Notes: generated by a model not told the origin, from the sequence alone. 64,000 bases of DNA from Pomacea canaliculata (GCF_003073045.1 NC_037593.1:2037525-2101524); one strand, 5' to 3'. Positions 42,601 to 54,719 are shown, numbered from the stretch's first letter. Program-made: numbers and translations.

Positions 42601-45600
42601 TCTCAGGGTGGGGACTTACTTCCATACACACCCGATGGCGAACTACACAGTAATACAAGACAGAGACCACTATCTTCTCTGTAATACTGCCATTTGATGT
42701 ACTTACTCCAGTTGTAGTCGTTACTGGTATATCCATGAGGTTAGACACCCCCACACCCGGCAAGAAGTATGAAATAGGTCAGCTTTGGCACTGGACCAGT
42801 TGTAAGGTGGGTCACTAGTGGCTGCATTCACAGGTAACTTAAGGTCTTCTGAGCAATGAATACCCTTAGGGATGACCTAGCAGATAAGTAGGCTATAGAC
42901 AGGCCAAGTTTATTGTAGTCAACACTGTTTTCACTAAGTTTGAATAAATCATCTGATGTTTCAATGCATGTCGGTCGATCTTGGTTTGAGCAGGGTATAC
43001 CAACTGGTGTCTTCTTAAAGCACCAGATTTTACCATCTGTAGACCATGCTCTGCTCACACACCCCAGGCCTTTCACATATTTCAGAACTTTTGCTCCGAG
43101 TGGGGTCATGTAATAATTTAAGAACATCTTGTTTCTGTAGCCTGGTTTGTCTATCAAAGTTTTCTTCTTCATCACTTCTGTCCTTTTTTTTTACGCTAGA
43201 CGAATTTGACGATAATTTGTTTCCACGGTTGCGTTTCTGTCCAGTGCGGTGCGCTGCAGAAATATCCTCAGGGTGGATGGATGCGCTCCAGTCGGTCAAG
43301 ATTTTTATCACTTTTTCTTCGACATTCTCGTCTGGCATTTCACCGAATCCTGATATTCTGGTGGATTCACGCCGAGAATATGCTTATAGCCGGTCCTGCT
43401 GGTGTCTGAGTTGTAGGACTCTATATACTCTCCACTCGCTGCTCCATGTCTTGCAGGTTGTCTCGTTGACATCTGTAGCCTGCAGCTTGAAGTGACGATC
43501 AAGCACCTCTGCGACGACAACTGAGATGATTGTCACAAGTGCGGGGAGTATTTGCCGCAGGAAGGTGTTTTCACAGGTGACACATTCACTAGTCTGCGCA
43601 AGCGCTTCGTTAACACTTATACGTGTTAGAATATTTTCGTTACGTCGGCCACATCTGCTCTCTCTTCCTCGTCAAGATCTAATTTTCAGGATCCCGCCTT
43701 TCAACATCGTCAAAGCCAGACTTTTATTTTAGGATCTCTTTGACTAGCCGAAGGTGGGGAGAATAGCGAGAGTTTGCTTTTACCAGTTGTTCGATTATCG
43801 CTATGCTTACCGCCTCGTTTGGCAGACGACAGCAGCAGACGAGAAGTTGAACTCACCGCAAAATGCTTCGATCCTAATTTTTTGACACTTTGAATCGTAC
43901 AGACCTTGACGTGGCCTCCCAAACAATTAAGACAGGTTTTCACAGCTGTCACGAATGTCCGCGATTGTCATGTTATGCATTATCACGGATCAAATATTTA
44001 AATGCTTACTTACAACTGAAATCTCGCCATCGTGAGATTACGGCGCTACTTTCAAAATGGCGACTCGCGAGTCAACACGTGAGAAAGGATTGTAATAAAA
44101 ACATTAATTTTTTTCATTATTGTGATTTATGCATTCTCAAAAAATATTTAAGTCGCGGACCACCTAAGCAGTATGCACCCCAATCACCGCAGCTTAATGA
44201 CCCTACACTGTATATATTTTTATATATGTGAACACTTTGTCGTAAGTTAAAATGGCAATTAGTAGATGAAAACTAGAAAAATTGGAAAGCCCGACAAGCA
44301 AGCAAGCAATGAAATCACATTCATTCTTCTTGAATCGAACTAGCAACCCTCTGCAGTACGTGATTTGATCGCCACAGTCCCGTCGTGCTTAGACGAGTAT
44401 AGTGCAAACCTTCCTAATGTTAGCAACAACTTCATCCATCATAGCCTTGTCAATGTAACGGAATCTCTGGTCGTATTGGAAACACACGATAAAGGACAAC
44501 CGTTTCCAACATTGGGGGTTCAAGCCCGGGATTTCGATCAACAATTAAGCACGTCGATCTTTGACCTCCCGACGCTTCTCGTTGACTCCTGAACAGCGCG
44601 ACCTGTCGACACTTTTTCCTCAATAAAACAGTCTGGCTGTAACGGTCACTGGAAGCTAGCACGTGCCTCTTTGAGCCCGTGCAAAACACGCACGCACACA
44701 CATGCACATACACACACAAACGCACCAACGCGGCGGCGGCCTTCTCCTCTTCGTCCTTAGCGCACCAGTCGCAGATGGTAGAAATGTACGTTGGCTCGTC
44801 TGTGCCTTTATCTAGGGGCTGAGGGATGGGGGGTAGCTTAATTACTTTTTTCTTGCGCTGTACAGCCTGCAAAGCAAACAGGGTACGTATGAATGATGTG
44901 TGTACCTTTGTACGTATGTTTGTATGCACTGGTATACTTTGTGTGTGTGTGTGTGTGTGTGTACATGTATATATACATGTATGTGGGTTCATTCAAGTAT
45001 AGTACGAGTAGTGTGGGAGGGTGGGAGAGCAAGAGAGTAAGCGGATGAGTAAATGAGATTTGGAGTAAAACAGGCTAAAGGCACAGTCTGCTTTACGTGG
45101 AATCAACAGCCACATACAGTCACACAAATTAAATTGTGACAGCGGTACCTGAGGAGGAATACTGTGACGGGTGCGTGACAGTTTCAGTCGTAAATACTTG
45201 TCAGATTTTACATCAAATTGCAAGAGAAGTGAACTATTTCATCTTTGGGTAGAATATGTAATAAGAAACAGCTCATATTTGGGTACCTATAGCGCAAAAA
45301 TTTCATTAACGAGGTACAGTGTTAACTGCCAATTTAGGGGAACAAGTACGTTTCCCTGACAGCAGCGGCAAGCAGTCATTTAGTGTTAACTAGCATCCGC
45401 ATACAAATTGTCTCCGGGGATGGAGGGATGCAAAAGGCACATCCGATAGTGATGTAGATTGACAATGTTAATGTTGGAGTCACAGCACAGCAACCGATGA
45501 TGAAAGTATAGTTTGGTCTAAAATCGTTTGGTTTAGTTGGTGTACAGGACATTTCATCTTCTGATTGGCGCTGCATGGTGTTAGGGAAATGTCCCTGTCT

Positions 45601-48600
45601 GGTGCCGAATTATGAGAAGGTTAGTTTATCAGTGCTCACAAAGCGCCTTGGATCATTTCGTAACGTAGTTCAAGAGCACAACACTCAAACTCCGGCTCCC
45701 TTTGATACCACTTTGAAAACTTTGGTGTTATTAGGGCTTACTTAAAGTGTGGCTGGTGTAAAACTTTTAGGATATTAGCCTTGGAGCTGTTTTTAAGGCA
45801 ATATCGCTATTCCTTTGGCGAAGGATGCTGTAAATAGTCATTGACAAACCTTGCTCACCTTAATCAGCCTGACCTATCGCACAGGTAGTCAAAATAATAC
45901 AAACAAAGTCGCACGTACATCGATACAAACAACACTTTGCTTTTTTAAAGTTGAAGCAGCTTATTTTAACAGACGGACAAACAGACAGACAGACCAGATA
46001 GGACAAGACAGACAGACGGACGGACGGACGGACGGACGGACGGACGGACGGACGGACGGACGGACGGACGGACGGACGGACGGACAGACAGACAGACAGA
46101 CAGAATTTTGATTTTTTTTTTTTTACCTTTTTCGGTTGGCGGGCCTTTTGCTCTTTCTTTTGCAATACTTCATTTTCTTCAGTGTAAGAGTCCTCTTCTG
46201 TTTCTACCTTAACCTTCTTGCAAGGTTTTTTGTCGTAGAGCGGGATGCGGCCCTCGAGACGCAGAGGTTGATGCTTGTACGGGGAGACGAGCGCCGGCAT
46301 AGGTGACCCTTGCTGTTCAAGAAACAGCGGTCATACCCGCAAACACAACCTCCAGCACTAGCCGGGTGGCGACTTTATAACTAAGGCGAACACACGCTCA
46401 AGCTCTCACATGCTGTTACATTAACATCCAACAGCTTCTAACGCGTCCTAAGTTTGATGCTTTTTTCTTCTGCGATTTATGTGAAATGTTTAGGATGGCA
46501 GAGGTATAGATAAAAACATGTTTAAATGCCAACGCGATGTAAAACAAATTAACATCATTTTACGTACATCTCCCTGGACACCCAGGTCGGTGACGCGACG
46601 GACAAAGTCTGGGAAGTACAGACCCTGTATTTTGTTGTCTTTGGGATCCTTTTCCGCTAAAGCAGCATTTTTAAAACGGGTGGCGCGCCAGGCGGCTATT
46701 CGGGTGGTCTGGTAAAACCTCCGGGCTTGTTCAGGGGTCTGTTTCACCATCGTCTTTGAAGACACAGCTAAAGCCTACATACAGATCAAAGACGTACATT
46801 GTGTCTTTTTTGGTGATTACAAAGGACTACTGGGCACTTGAACTGATGACTCTTAAGACTTGTATTATTGGTAGTATTACTTTACAGTGATTCCGTTCAG
46901 TAGGGCTTGTGACTTGATAGGAGAGGGTACCTTAATGGTTTCAGAGGGCAAGCTGTCGGTATTTTTGTGTTTGACTTACTTTCATTACAATTTTGTTGCC
47001 CCACCCCCCAAATTATGTGCTGGCGTTTTAGTGACATCTACAGCTTCTGCATTTTCCTTCAAACTGTCATCTTTATCTCAAACAGTCAAGTTTCTTATTT
47101 CCTTAGTTCTTATTGTACTCTCAGACGCAGGGATATTCTTTTCCATTTTCATCCAAAACCTTGCACTATGTCTAGTTACCATTGGAACAGAAATAATCTA
47201 CGAATATTGTCTGCGTTTTTTATTTATACCACCAAACTTTCTTCTATTTTTGCAATTGCGTCTGCGGCTCATGTAGATATATACCACGATTGGCCGTTTT
47301 GAAGTGTCAGTATCAAACATTGCACAAACTAATTAAATCCAGATTATTCGTGTGGAGTATTTGCGCATGTAAGCTGCATCATGTTAGTGTAGAAAGGGTG
47401 TCTGGCGCAAGAAAACATCTATAGCACTAGCGGGTCATCAATCAACTTCATCGATCTTAAAAAGGCATTTGACAGAGTCTGACATAAGGGGATATGGCGT
47501 GAAAATGCGACAGTGCAACATCCAAGGTCTCGTCTAAGTAATGAAAGCACTATACAAGAACTCAACGAACTCAGTACTACTAGACAACCAAATGAAAGCT
47601 TTCTTTCACACGACAGTAGTCATCCGTGAAAGTGCGCCCCTTATCGTCCGAATAGTTCAAACATTTTGGAGAACATCGTGCGAGAACACCTTCCACAACC
47701 ATCTCACTATCTCACTTCCATTTCCACTGGTGAGAGGCCGATATGCTTTGCAGACGACTTTGATGTGATAGTATACACCAACACAAGACTACAAAATCTT
47801 ACCAACAGACTGATCGGCAGCTCAAGCTCGCATGAAACGGAGACCGGAATGGGCAAGAGTAAAATCATGGCCATTGGAAACAGCAAAGCATGTACCTACA
47901 TAGACAACCTAAAGTACTTGCAAGCTGCCCTCTCCAAAGAAGGATCGCGACTGCAACAGCAGTAATGGCTAGACTGAACAGGCTCTGGCACAGCAATAAC
48001 ATCAAGTTTTTACGATGTGCAAACTGTACAAGTTCCTCCTAAACAGACCAGTCCTGCTTGTCGGTTCTGACAGGAGAATCCATGCATGCGAGAACAAGTG
48101 GCAGCAAGAGCAGCTCTCAAGGTACCTTGGTTGGAACGACACCTATGTGGTAAGTGGAGGAGCTGGTTTACTAACGTGGAGTGGACTGGTCGGTCCATGC
48201 AGGACCTGCTCATCACCGCTTGAGACAGGTGTGAGTAACGGGCTCTGTCAGCTACGACATCTATTCATGTCTCCCCAAAAGGACTGGTACCAGTCAACGG
48301 ACAAATAAATGAATGAAAGTAAGGTTATGTGCTATATAAATCCATTCATCAGCCTCATCGTTTTTTAAAAATTTTGTTTTCAATCAACTTCAAACTGTTA
48401 AAATGCAACAAATTGTATTCTGCTAAACACTTTACTTTCAGTCAATTAAATATCATTTTTTATATACTCACGGATGGGTGCCGATCAACAAAGTCTCTCA
48501 CTTTCTTTAGGTTATTGTTTTTGAGATGTTTATCTCTTTTTTCGAATAACCGTAAGCCTCTGTCTGAATAAGCGGTTTGGTGCTGTGCTAGAGGACAGAC

Positions 48601-48690
48601 CTCCAAAAACAACTTGTCTTCTATGGCTCTGACTTTGGCGGCTTCACTCCTCAGCTTCATGACATACTCCGGCGACAAGCCACGAATCAT
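39615..48690 (-). CDS. Five-exon gene, 329 aa, unrecognised
   Basis: Exons 48690-48472, 46753-46568, 46312-46127, 44866-44726 and 39872-39615 (TGA) give 329 residues. All four introns are phase 0, so every exon is frame-symmetric; exons 2 and 3 are both exactly 186 bp. The start is the first Met (MIRGLSPEYVMKLR) in exon 1; the frame stays open upstream without another Met. Exon 1 is charged and helical, exon 2 is basic with an ALAEKDPKDNKIQGLYFPDF segment, exon 3 has GRIPLYDKKPCKKVKVET and a KKEQKARQPKK end, exon 4 has a CDWC pair, exon 5 has an aromatic patch (TWGWADL) and a Ser/Glu-rich acidic tail ending DPDKMYVQ. No signal peptide, membrane helix or catalytic motif. The exon 1 acceptor-donor chain is clean, though the exon 2 acceptor (TTCAAAG) is weak. 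Function unknown. Confidence 0.75.
40650..43720 (-). mobile_element. Decayed two-ORF non-LTR retrotransposon (LINE), in intron 4
   Basis: Reading the minus strand from 43.7 kb down: an ORF1-type coiled coil (RDNLQDMEQRVESI near 43450) and PEDISAAHRTG (~43245); endonuclease motifs (YMPPEGLRYI near 42200; GDLNART near 42105); reverse-transcriptase motifs (FVDYQKAFDK near 41390; YADDT near 41050); and a C-terminal WKxNxxKTK-like stretch near 40960. The order is that of a CR1/Jockey-type LINE. Multiple stops and frame changes interrupt every domain, so it is inactive and old. It lies in the same orientation as its host gene, inside the 4.85-kb intron between exons 4 and 5, which it largely accounts for. 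Confidence 0.8.
44300..44420 (-). repeat. Possible tRNA-like SINE head
   Basis: On the minus strand a TGTGGCGATCAAATCACG word followed ~25 bp later by GCTAGTTCGATTCAAG looks like a decayed A-box/B-box pair. A second B-box-like GGTTCAAGCCCGGGA lies on the plus strand at ~44518. No tail or central domain was recognised. Confidence 0.3.
44941..44962 (+). repeat. (GT)11 microsatellite
   Basis: An uninterrupted GT run about 75 bp upstream of exon 4 of the 329-aa gene (minus strand), within the intron. Confidence 0.9.
45970..46104 (+). repeat. (GACG)n / (GACA)n compound microsatellite
   Basis: About 18 perfect GACG units (46014-46085) are flanked on both sides by GACA units. The array begins only ~23 bp beyond the donor of exon 3 of the 329-aa gene, followed by a T-run, so it may affect splicing of that exon. 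Confidence 0.92.
47380..48300 (+). mobile_element. LINE reverse-transcriptase fragment, decayed
   Basis: The plus strand encodes INFIDLKKAFDRV at ~47445, then ALYKNSTNSVLLDNQMKAFF at ~47547, a degraded ICFADDFDVI (FADD box) near 47745, LQNLTNRLIGSSSS near 47790, and a DRRIHACENK-type connection domain near 48075. This is the palm-to-thumb part of a LINE RT of the kind frequent in marine invertebrates. Several frame changes and stops make it inactive. It lies antisense to its host, inside intron 1 of the 329-aa gene. Confidence 0.8.
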
Positions 48691-49003
48691 GATGAAGTCT
48701 GGATAAAGCCTGGCTGAGGAAAGGGTGCAGGGGGTGCGAAGAGTCAAAGTGCAAGCCTGAAGGTATGAGGTCGTCGACTGTGATGTGGAAAGGTCCGTTC
48801 GTAACCTAGAGCTAAGCAATCTGACAGGCGATAGTCAGCGGAGATCGTCCTACAGCAGTCGCTGCCATCGAGCACTGCCACATCTCTCTGACGCAACGCG
48901 TGACGCAAAACTATCGTCTACGTCATAGTAGGCGACACAAAAGTGTCATTCTGTGACATCTTTCATTAAATGACGGACGTGCACCCCGTCCCACGTGGGT
49001 AGA

Positions 49004-49090
49004 GGATTCTTCATCGTCGTTATCGTCTCTTAACACTTTTGTCAGACGATTCTTCATCGTCGTTATCTATCCTCTCTCAACACTCATATC
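49004..49090 (+). repeat. 44-bp tandem duplication
   Basis: The word GATTCTTCATCGTCGTTAT occurs at 49004 and 49048, each followed by a CTCT-AACAC-TCAGA block. Confidence 0.75.
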
Positions 49091-50284
49091 AGAAGCAAAA
49101 ATTATAAGGAAAAAAAACACCATGTAGGCTTTACTTTATTTTTTTTTACGTTACTTTATTTACTTTATTGAGGAATATGTAGTACGTTCTGATTGGTTCT
49201 TTCGCAGTACACAACTTTCTGTTCAATGTATGTAAAATGTTACAGTACAGTAAGTAAGTGTGGGGGAGACTGTACACTCTTCTACGTTTTCAGGATACCC
49301 GATTATGCATTGTCACTCTATGCATCACACTTTCCAATAAAATGGCAAGAAAGAAATAGAAGTTCTGTAAGCAATAACATACCTAGAAATAATGCTAGAA
49401 ATAATAGACAAATTTTCTTTTTATTTGAATTTGCGAAATGAACGAAAACTACTTGCTGCTTGTTACCCTTTTCAGCAACACCACCAGCACCAGCACCAAA
49501 GCAGGTGAGAGAGAGAAAGACTTTATTCAGGAGGCTCGCACCCACGGTTAAAGGGAGGTAAACGCGTGTCATGCAAATATTTACATTTTATTCTCCCCTT
49601 AACATACATTCATAAAACACAGATGGCACTATTAAATGAACATACTTAAAGTATTTGACAACAAGTATTCTAAATCAGTAATATATTTGTGTTACTTGCA
49701 TTCAATTACTTGTGCATGACAGTCATTTTAACAAACGTGTCCCACAAATAAACAGTGAAGTCAAATGTTTCGAAGTTTTTTTTTTTTTCAGATCTGATGG
49801 TCTATGGATATATGTGGCTAAACTTGTGGTTATTCTAGTACGGTTGACATTAAAAGGCAGAATAGAAAATGTGAAATTATTCTTTAAATTTTCTGGGCAT
49901 GTAGTAGAGAGAAATGAAAGTTTGGGAAAGGAGATATGTGTTTCACAAGATCGTTTTACAAGTTTTGCTATAGATATTTCTCTGGAAGCTCTAATGATGT
50001 TTATTTACCGAGGATACATTTTTATTTAACGATTATTTCAAGTCTGTTGCCCCATTTCTAACGAAAGTGAGTGTCCTCTGCTTCCAGGTTTACAACAATT
50101 TCGCTTGTCCCATCAAACTGGGATACAAATGTTTCACTAATTTGTGTCTCATATGAATAATATAACTTACATGATACAATTACAGGCGCAACAAGTTCAA
50201 GATATTTTATTTTTGTTAAGGGATATATTGAACAATAATTCCAAAGTAATGGAACAGACAGGGTGAGCAGGAGGATCTCTCAGC

Positions 50285-50309
50285 AAAAAAAAAAAAAAAA
50301 AAAAAAAAA
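50285..50309 (+). repeat. Poly(A) run of 25
   Basis: A pure A25 tract; the preceding sequence has no recognisable gene or SINE head, so it may be the tail of an unidentified retroposed copy or a simple homopolymer. Confidence 0.85.
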
Positions 50310-51227
50310 GACGAAGTACTGGACATGATTTGTGACTTTCTTCACTTCACTGTACAATCGGCGAGTTTTACATGGTCTAGATACAACACAGTGATGTGTC
50401 CCCTGTGAGTAGCGTCTGAGGGAATTCAGTTCTATCTTTGGTCGGTTGACAAAGTGAATGTGAAAGATGTGCCGTGGTTCATAATAAACCCGTTTCAAAT
50501 GACAATACTTAATATTAGTTCCAAGCAAAACATACAATTTTATGAATAAAAGACTCCCTCAAATGGACTGATCAACATTTCGCGTCTTGCAAGCTTTAAA
50601 CACGTATTTCTTCATAAGTTTATAGACTAGCACAATAAATATTTATATTGAATTTGCTAATCATTTATACTCCATATTGTTTATTTTGTGAATAATGATT
50701 ATTTCTTCCACCTAACCCTAAAATGTTCAGACATTGATGTTTGGTCCTCGTAAAATTGCTGAAGGGAGGTAATAGCCTACACTAGCAGTTGGGAGAAATT
50801 CTAGAGTAGCTTCCCTTGAGCCGCAATGCCTTATCAATACAGTATACCCAACGTGCAGGACATACTCTGTATGTGTGTGGAGCGCATGGTCGATTTGTAT
50901 TGACCATGTATGAGGGAGTATTTCTACTGTAGAAGTGCACGTGTCTGCTATATTTGTGAATATGTATGTTTGGTTGTTGATAATTCAGTTTTCTTCTGTA
51001 TATTACTCCTAACAACCTTTCCCATAATGCTCGTCCTTTGTCACACCCTTCCCTTTGCAATATCATGTTACTCTCAGCTCTCGCTCTCGTTATTTGGTTC
51101 TTCTTTGTATTTTCTGCATTTGATTTTATTCTTCTTTTAGTACGGTTGTTGATTCTTATATAGTTCATATGTTATTTGTTTTCCTGTCCCTCGTATGCTG
51201 TCCATATTTCTTTCTTGTTCTTAAGCG

Positions 51228-51300
51228 CTAAGAGCATGCTCATTAGAAGTGTGAGTATGCGCTTTACAAAGTTTGCATTTTTAAAATTATTGTTATTGAT
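51228..51300 (+). mobile_element. Non-LTR 3' tail
   Basis: TTAAGCGCTAAGAGCATGCT, AGTGTGAGTATGCGC and TTTACAAA run into an AT-rich ATTGTTATT end, the pattern of 3' ends of common molluscan LINE/SINE families. The 5' limit is unclear. Confidence 0.5.
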
Positions 51301-52773
51301 GTCAACATATTTTTTACAGATGTATATTTTGAAAGGGCACCCTCCACTTTGTTATTCAGTTTCCATGTACTGTATGAAGTAGAAGGAAGAAAGCACAAGC
51401 CGAAGGCGCGCACACTAATCGGCTCAACATCAGCGCGGTGCAGCAAACATCTAATTAACAAAGCTATTTAATAAGTACCTGTCCCTTGTAATGATCTGGG
51501 CAGGTAAATCAGAAAAGAAAAATAGATGAGCACAGCCCTCACAAAAACATCGGACTCTCGATATGCTGACTTTCTCAAAATCTCTTTTTAATTTTTGTAA
51601 CTTTCGCAACACTTGTATTGATTTTTAATACTAAAATAAGATAACACCATATACTTAATTCATAAGGTAAATAACAATAGCTGTGAGCAAAGTCATTTAT
51701 CGAGAGTGAAAAGATTTCTGTAAAAAATTTGGCTTTTACCTACCAAAGAGGAATCGGCAGTTGACTTCCATCGTACAAACGCCGACTGAATGTTAAAAAA
51801 GCGAGGTTATTTGTTCAAGTACTCAAGTTTATGCTGCGTGTAGTGGCTTGTTTTGTGAACTTCTGTAATCTACATTAAAACCAAAATAGAAGCAGTCTTC
51901 AGGTAGTCTTTTGTGTTCAGGGTTTGTGACTGATGGCGGCTGGTGCAAGCAAGGTGAGCAGCACGTGACTTCGGCAGCCCAAGACGACCTTTCTATTTTG
52001 AGGCTATCGATGGCAATCACCGGTGGGTCTTCCAGTAAACTTTATTTTTATATTAAGATGAATGGGAGAAGCTAGTGAAGTTTTGTATATTAAGATAGAC
52101 GGAGGGGGCCGTTGGTAAAGTTTCCGTATTTAGATGACGGATTCTCGCTCACTGCACGGTTGGATAATAATTGCAGCTAAAAGGACTTCTAGCGATGTAC
52201 ATGTACAACAGGTACTAAGACTTCTAAGAGATTTTTGTGGTCCCAAAAAGTGCACAACGATATGTGTTCCAGTAATATTTTTTCCACTTTTAATCCATTA
52301 AGATGGGATGAAAGAATCAGTGCATAGTGGGCCACATGATCGGCTGATCTTGTCAGAAGAACACGGGGAAGACGACCATCTGGGCAAAGCTGTAGTTTGA
52401 GCCAGGAGAGGTTTGAATCGCTGAGTGTTAGCATTAGAAACAATGCTAAAGTCATTAAGATAGTGCTACAAGTGGTAGTATTAGTAGAACAGTCCATTTG
52501 AGTCCGATGAATTAGTGTTAGAGCTGAGTTCTACCTCATTAAAAGTGAGTGAAAGATAAATACAAATATAATCAAGAGGATCTGTGGTAACCATGGGAAA
52601 CAAGTCTTTGATTACTGTATTTGATGCACTACTGGGTTAAGACAAAAGGAACATCTAAAGGGGAGCTAATCAAATCCAGACAGTACACTAAGGATTTGGG
52701 GATAGGTGCAGTTTTTTTTAAAAATTACGAGACCATTCAGATAACAGGTAGACTTTGCACTAACTGAATGTCT

Positions 52774-52779
52774 TTTATT
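52774..52779 (-). terminator. Candidate poly(A) signal of the coiled-coil gene
   Basis: AATAAA on the minus strand, about 220 bp past the stop codon at 53000. Confidence 0.5.
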
Positions 52780-52999
52780 GCCAAAGCTACACGGATGATA
52801 GAGTTACATGGGGATAACGAGTGCATGGTCCACTGTGACAAAGAAATAGAAACTACAGAAATAATGTGTTGTCATACGATGAGATACTTGCACAAGTTTT
52901 AGTTCACCTTCCCTTGTTACATCACGCAGAGGACAACCGCGATGAAGCTGGCTTCCATGGGTTGGTGGCTGGACCAGAGTTCACTGCGAGTAGAACAGT

Positions 53000-54712
53000 T
53001 TACTTGTGTGTTGCTGTTTGACCACCGCTACCCGGGAGTGCCCCAGAGTTTGCTAGGGACTTGGTGTTGACAACACATCGCCTGAGTTGCTTCTGCCTTC
53101 GCTGGACATTCCGCGCTGTCACAGATGCGTATCCGAGGCCTCCAGGGTTGCTTAGCGACGAGCGAATTGGTTTGCGTGACGTTTGCTGGCGCTGCGCGAT
53201 GACCTCGGTGAGGTGGACCACCTCCTGGCACTTCCTGACGTAGAGGGCGCGGCACTCCTCCAAGTCCCTTAGCGCTCTGCATGTGGGCGACGAGCAGTAG
53301 GGACCCACAGGCTCTGCAGTCACCTGATTTCTGCTTTTCAGTTCCGGCCCACCCAGGCCCACTTTGGTCCTCTCTCTGCCACTCGACATCCGTTGGAGGT
53401 CTTCAATCGGTCCAGCATTCCCCGCCGCCCAGACGTGGGGTATCGGCAGACAGACGTTTGCGCAGCGCCTCGTTGTCCACCTTCAGTCGGAGGACGTCCC
53501 TCCTCAGCCGTTCAGCCTCGTCCTTGATCTGCAGGCAGTTCTTGTGCTTGACTAGCTCATCCTCCAGGTCAACAACCATGTCTTTGTTGCGTAGCAACTC
53601 CTTCTCCTTTAGCTGCACAAGGGCCTCCAGCTCTTCAGTCTTCTGCGAAACAAAGGAAGATAATTTTTGATATGGTTGGAGCAAATAGTTTATTGGACAA
53701 TGTTTTTCTTCTCGGAGGTGTTAGACCATGAACAGATTTATTTATAAATACCTTATTTTTAAGGCCTCCAACGGATATCGAGTACTAAAGAGAGTGGCAG
53801 AGAGAGGACCAAAGTGGGCCGAGGTGGGCCTACCTTTCTCGCCTCCTCCGCGACTGTCCTGCTGTGTCGCACTTCAGCCGCCATGATGTCCTGCTGGTCC
53901 TTGTGACGCTGCTCCCTCGCCTGCAGCACGCGCGACAAGCTGGCGAACTCTCGTTTGAACTCGCTGGCCACGGTCTTCTCGCGCGTCAGGTCCTTCTGCA
54001 GCATGTCCAGCGCCTGCCGGAAGTGCCGCTCGTTGACGTCGTGCGCAGCCTGCAGAAAGCGCATGCGCGCCACCACGGACTCGCACTCGGCGTGCACCGC
54101 TCGACGCACGTACCGGCGCAAAACGTTGAGTTCCTCCTGACTGAGTTTCTTGGCCAGCCTCTCTTGCTCGCGAAAAAGATCTCAAGCAAAGCGAGGAAAA
54201 AACCCACCATCAGAGGTTTTACGTGTTTTAACCAAATAAACAATAAACACTGAAGCAACAGCTCGGTAACAATAAAAAATAAATAATTTTGAGAGTAGAC
54301 AAAGTTGAGTTTTCTTTTTTATTTTTTCGTTTAGTTTATTTTGGATGAGCTGATACGTTCCTCTTTTTTAAATGTTTTATCTTTCCTCTCAATTACGCTT
54401 AGACTAAAAATAATTGTTGTTCTCGCTAACAAACACAAATTAAGCAAGACACTTCGGTTTCTCGGGGAGCAGATGAAAGAAAGTTGTGCTTCAAAGACTT
54501 GATACCTTCAATTCCTGGTAATCCCTGACGATCCATCTGTGATTGGCTGTGCTGACTGGTTGTTGACTGGTTGTTGTGTTGACTGGTTGTTGTGTGGCTG
54601 TGTTGACTGGTTGTTGTATGGCTATGCTGACGTCTGTCCCATGTGTTGTTATCGGTTGAGGGATTTTTCAAACCGTCAGCAACGAATTCGGAGATGATGT
54701 GTGGTTGGGCGC
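53000..54712 (-). CDS. Coiled-coil protein gene, three 3'-terminal exons
   Basis: Exons 54712-54506, 54181-53834 and 53642-53000 (stop) join in phases 1 and 0. The first has a His/Thr/Ser/Gln-rich minisatellite-coded stretch (TTTSQHNNQSTTSQHS) and ends in GLPGIE. The second is a long charged helix (LSQEELNVLRRYVRRAVHAE; REFASLSRVLQAREQRHKD), strongly coiled-coil-like. The third continues the coil (KTEELEALVQLKEKELLRNK; ERLRRDVLRLKVDNEALRKR). At plus-strand 53420-53423 the frame breaks: a CCCC run (GGGG in sense) is one base too long; with three G the frame would pass from TPRLGGG into a tail with CRALRDLEECRALYVRKCQE. As given, the coil frame stops shortly after. The exons are GC-rich. A centrosomal or ciliary role is possible but unproven; no family recognised. 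Confidence 0.65.
53346..53401 (-). repeat. Inverted repeat, arm 1 (coding)
   Basis: This ~56-bp stretch of the last coiled-coil exon is present again in inverted orientation at 53765-53830. Outside one ~11-bp insertion the arms differ at only a few positions (shared words CCTCCAACGGAT and GGCAGAGAGAGGACCAAAGT). Confidence 0.9.
53765..53830 (+). repeat. Inverted repeat, arm 2 (intronic)
   Basis: Ends four bases from the splice donor at 53834, in the intron before the exon that holds arm 1. In the pre-mRNA the arms could pair over ~55 bp with a ~365-nt loop that contains the acceptor of the last exon. Confidence 0.9.
54530..54635 (-). repeat. Minisatellite in coiled-coil exon
   Basis: Repeats of GACTGGTTGTTG and TGTGGCTGTGTT (plus strand) encode a His/Thr/Ser/Gln-rich, disordered stretch. 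The frame is kept throughout. Confidence 0.7.
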
Positions 54713-54719
54713 CTGTAAA

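Larger units (their letters stand above)
48900..52990. other. Intergenic DNA between the 329-aa and coiled-coil genes
   Basis: Holds a 44-bp duplication (49004-49090), a pure A25 run (50285-50309), and a LINE/SINE-type tail at 51228-51300 (AAGCGCTAAGAGCATGCTCA then ATGCGCTTTACAAA). Several moderate open frames exist on both strands but none has protein-like composition or paired splice sites. Confidence 0.45.

Noticed and set aside
44365-44592. 75-codon plus-strand frame near exon 4 of the 329-aa gene
   Set aside because: Lies in a region with tRNA-like SINE words and has no splice partner; likely chance.
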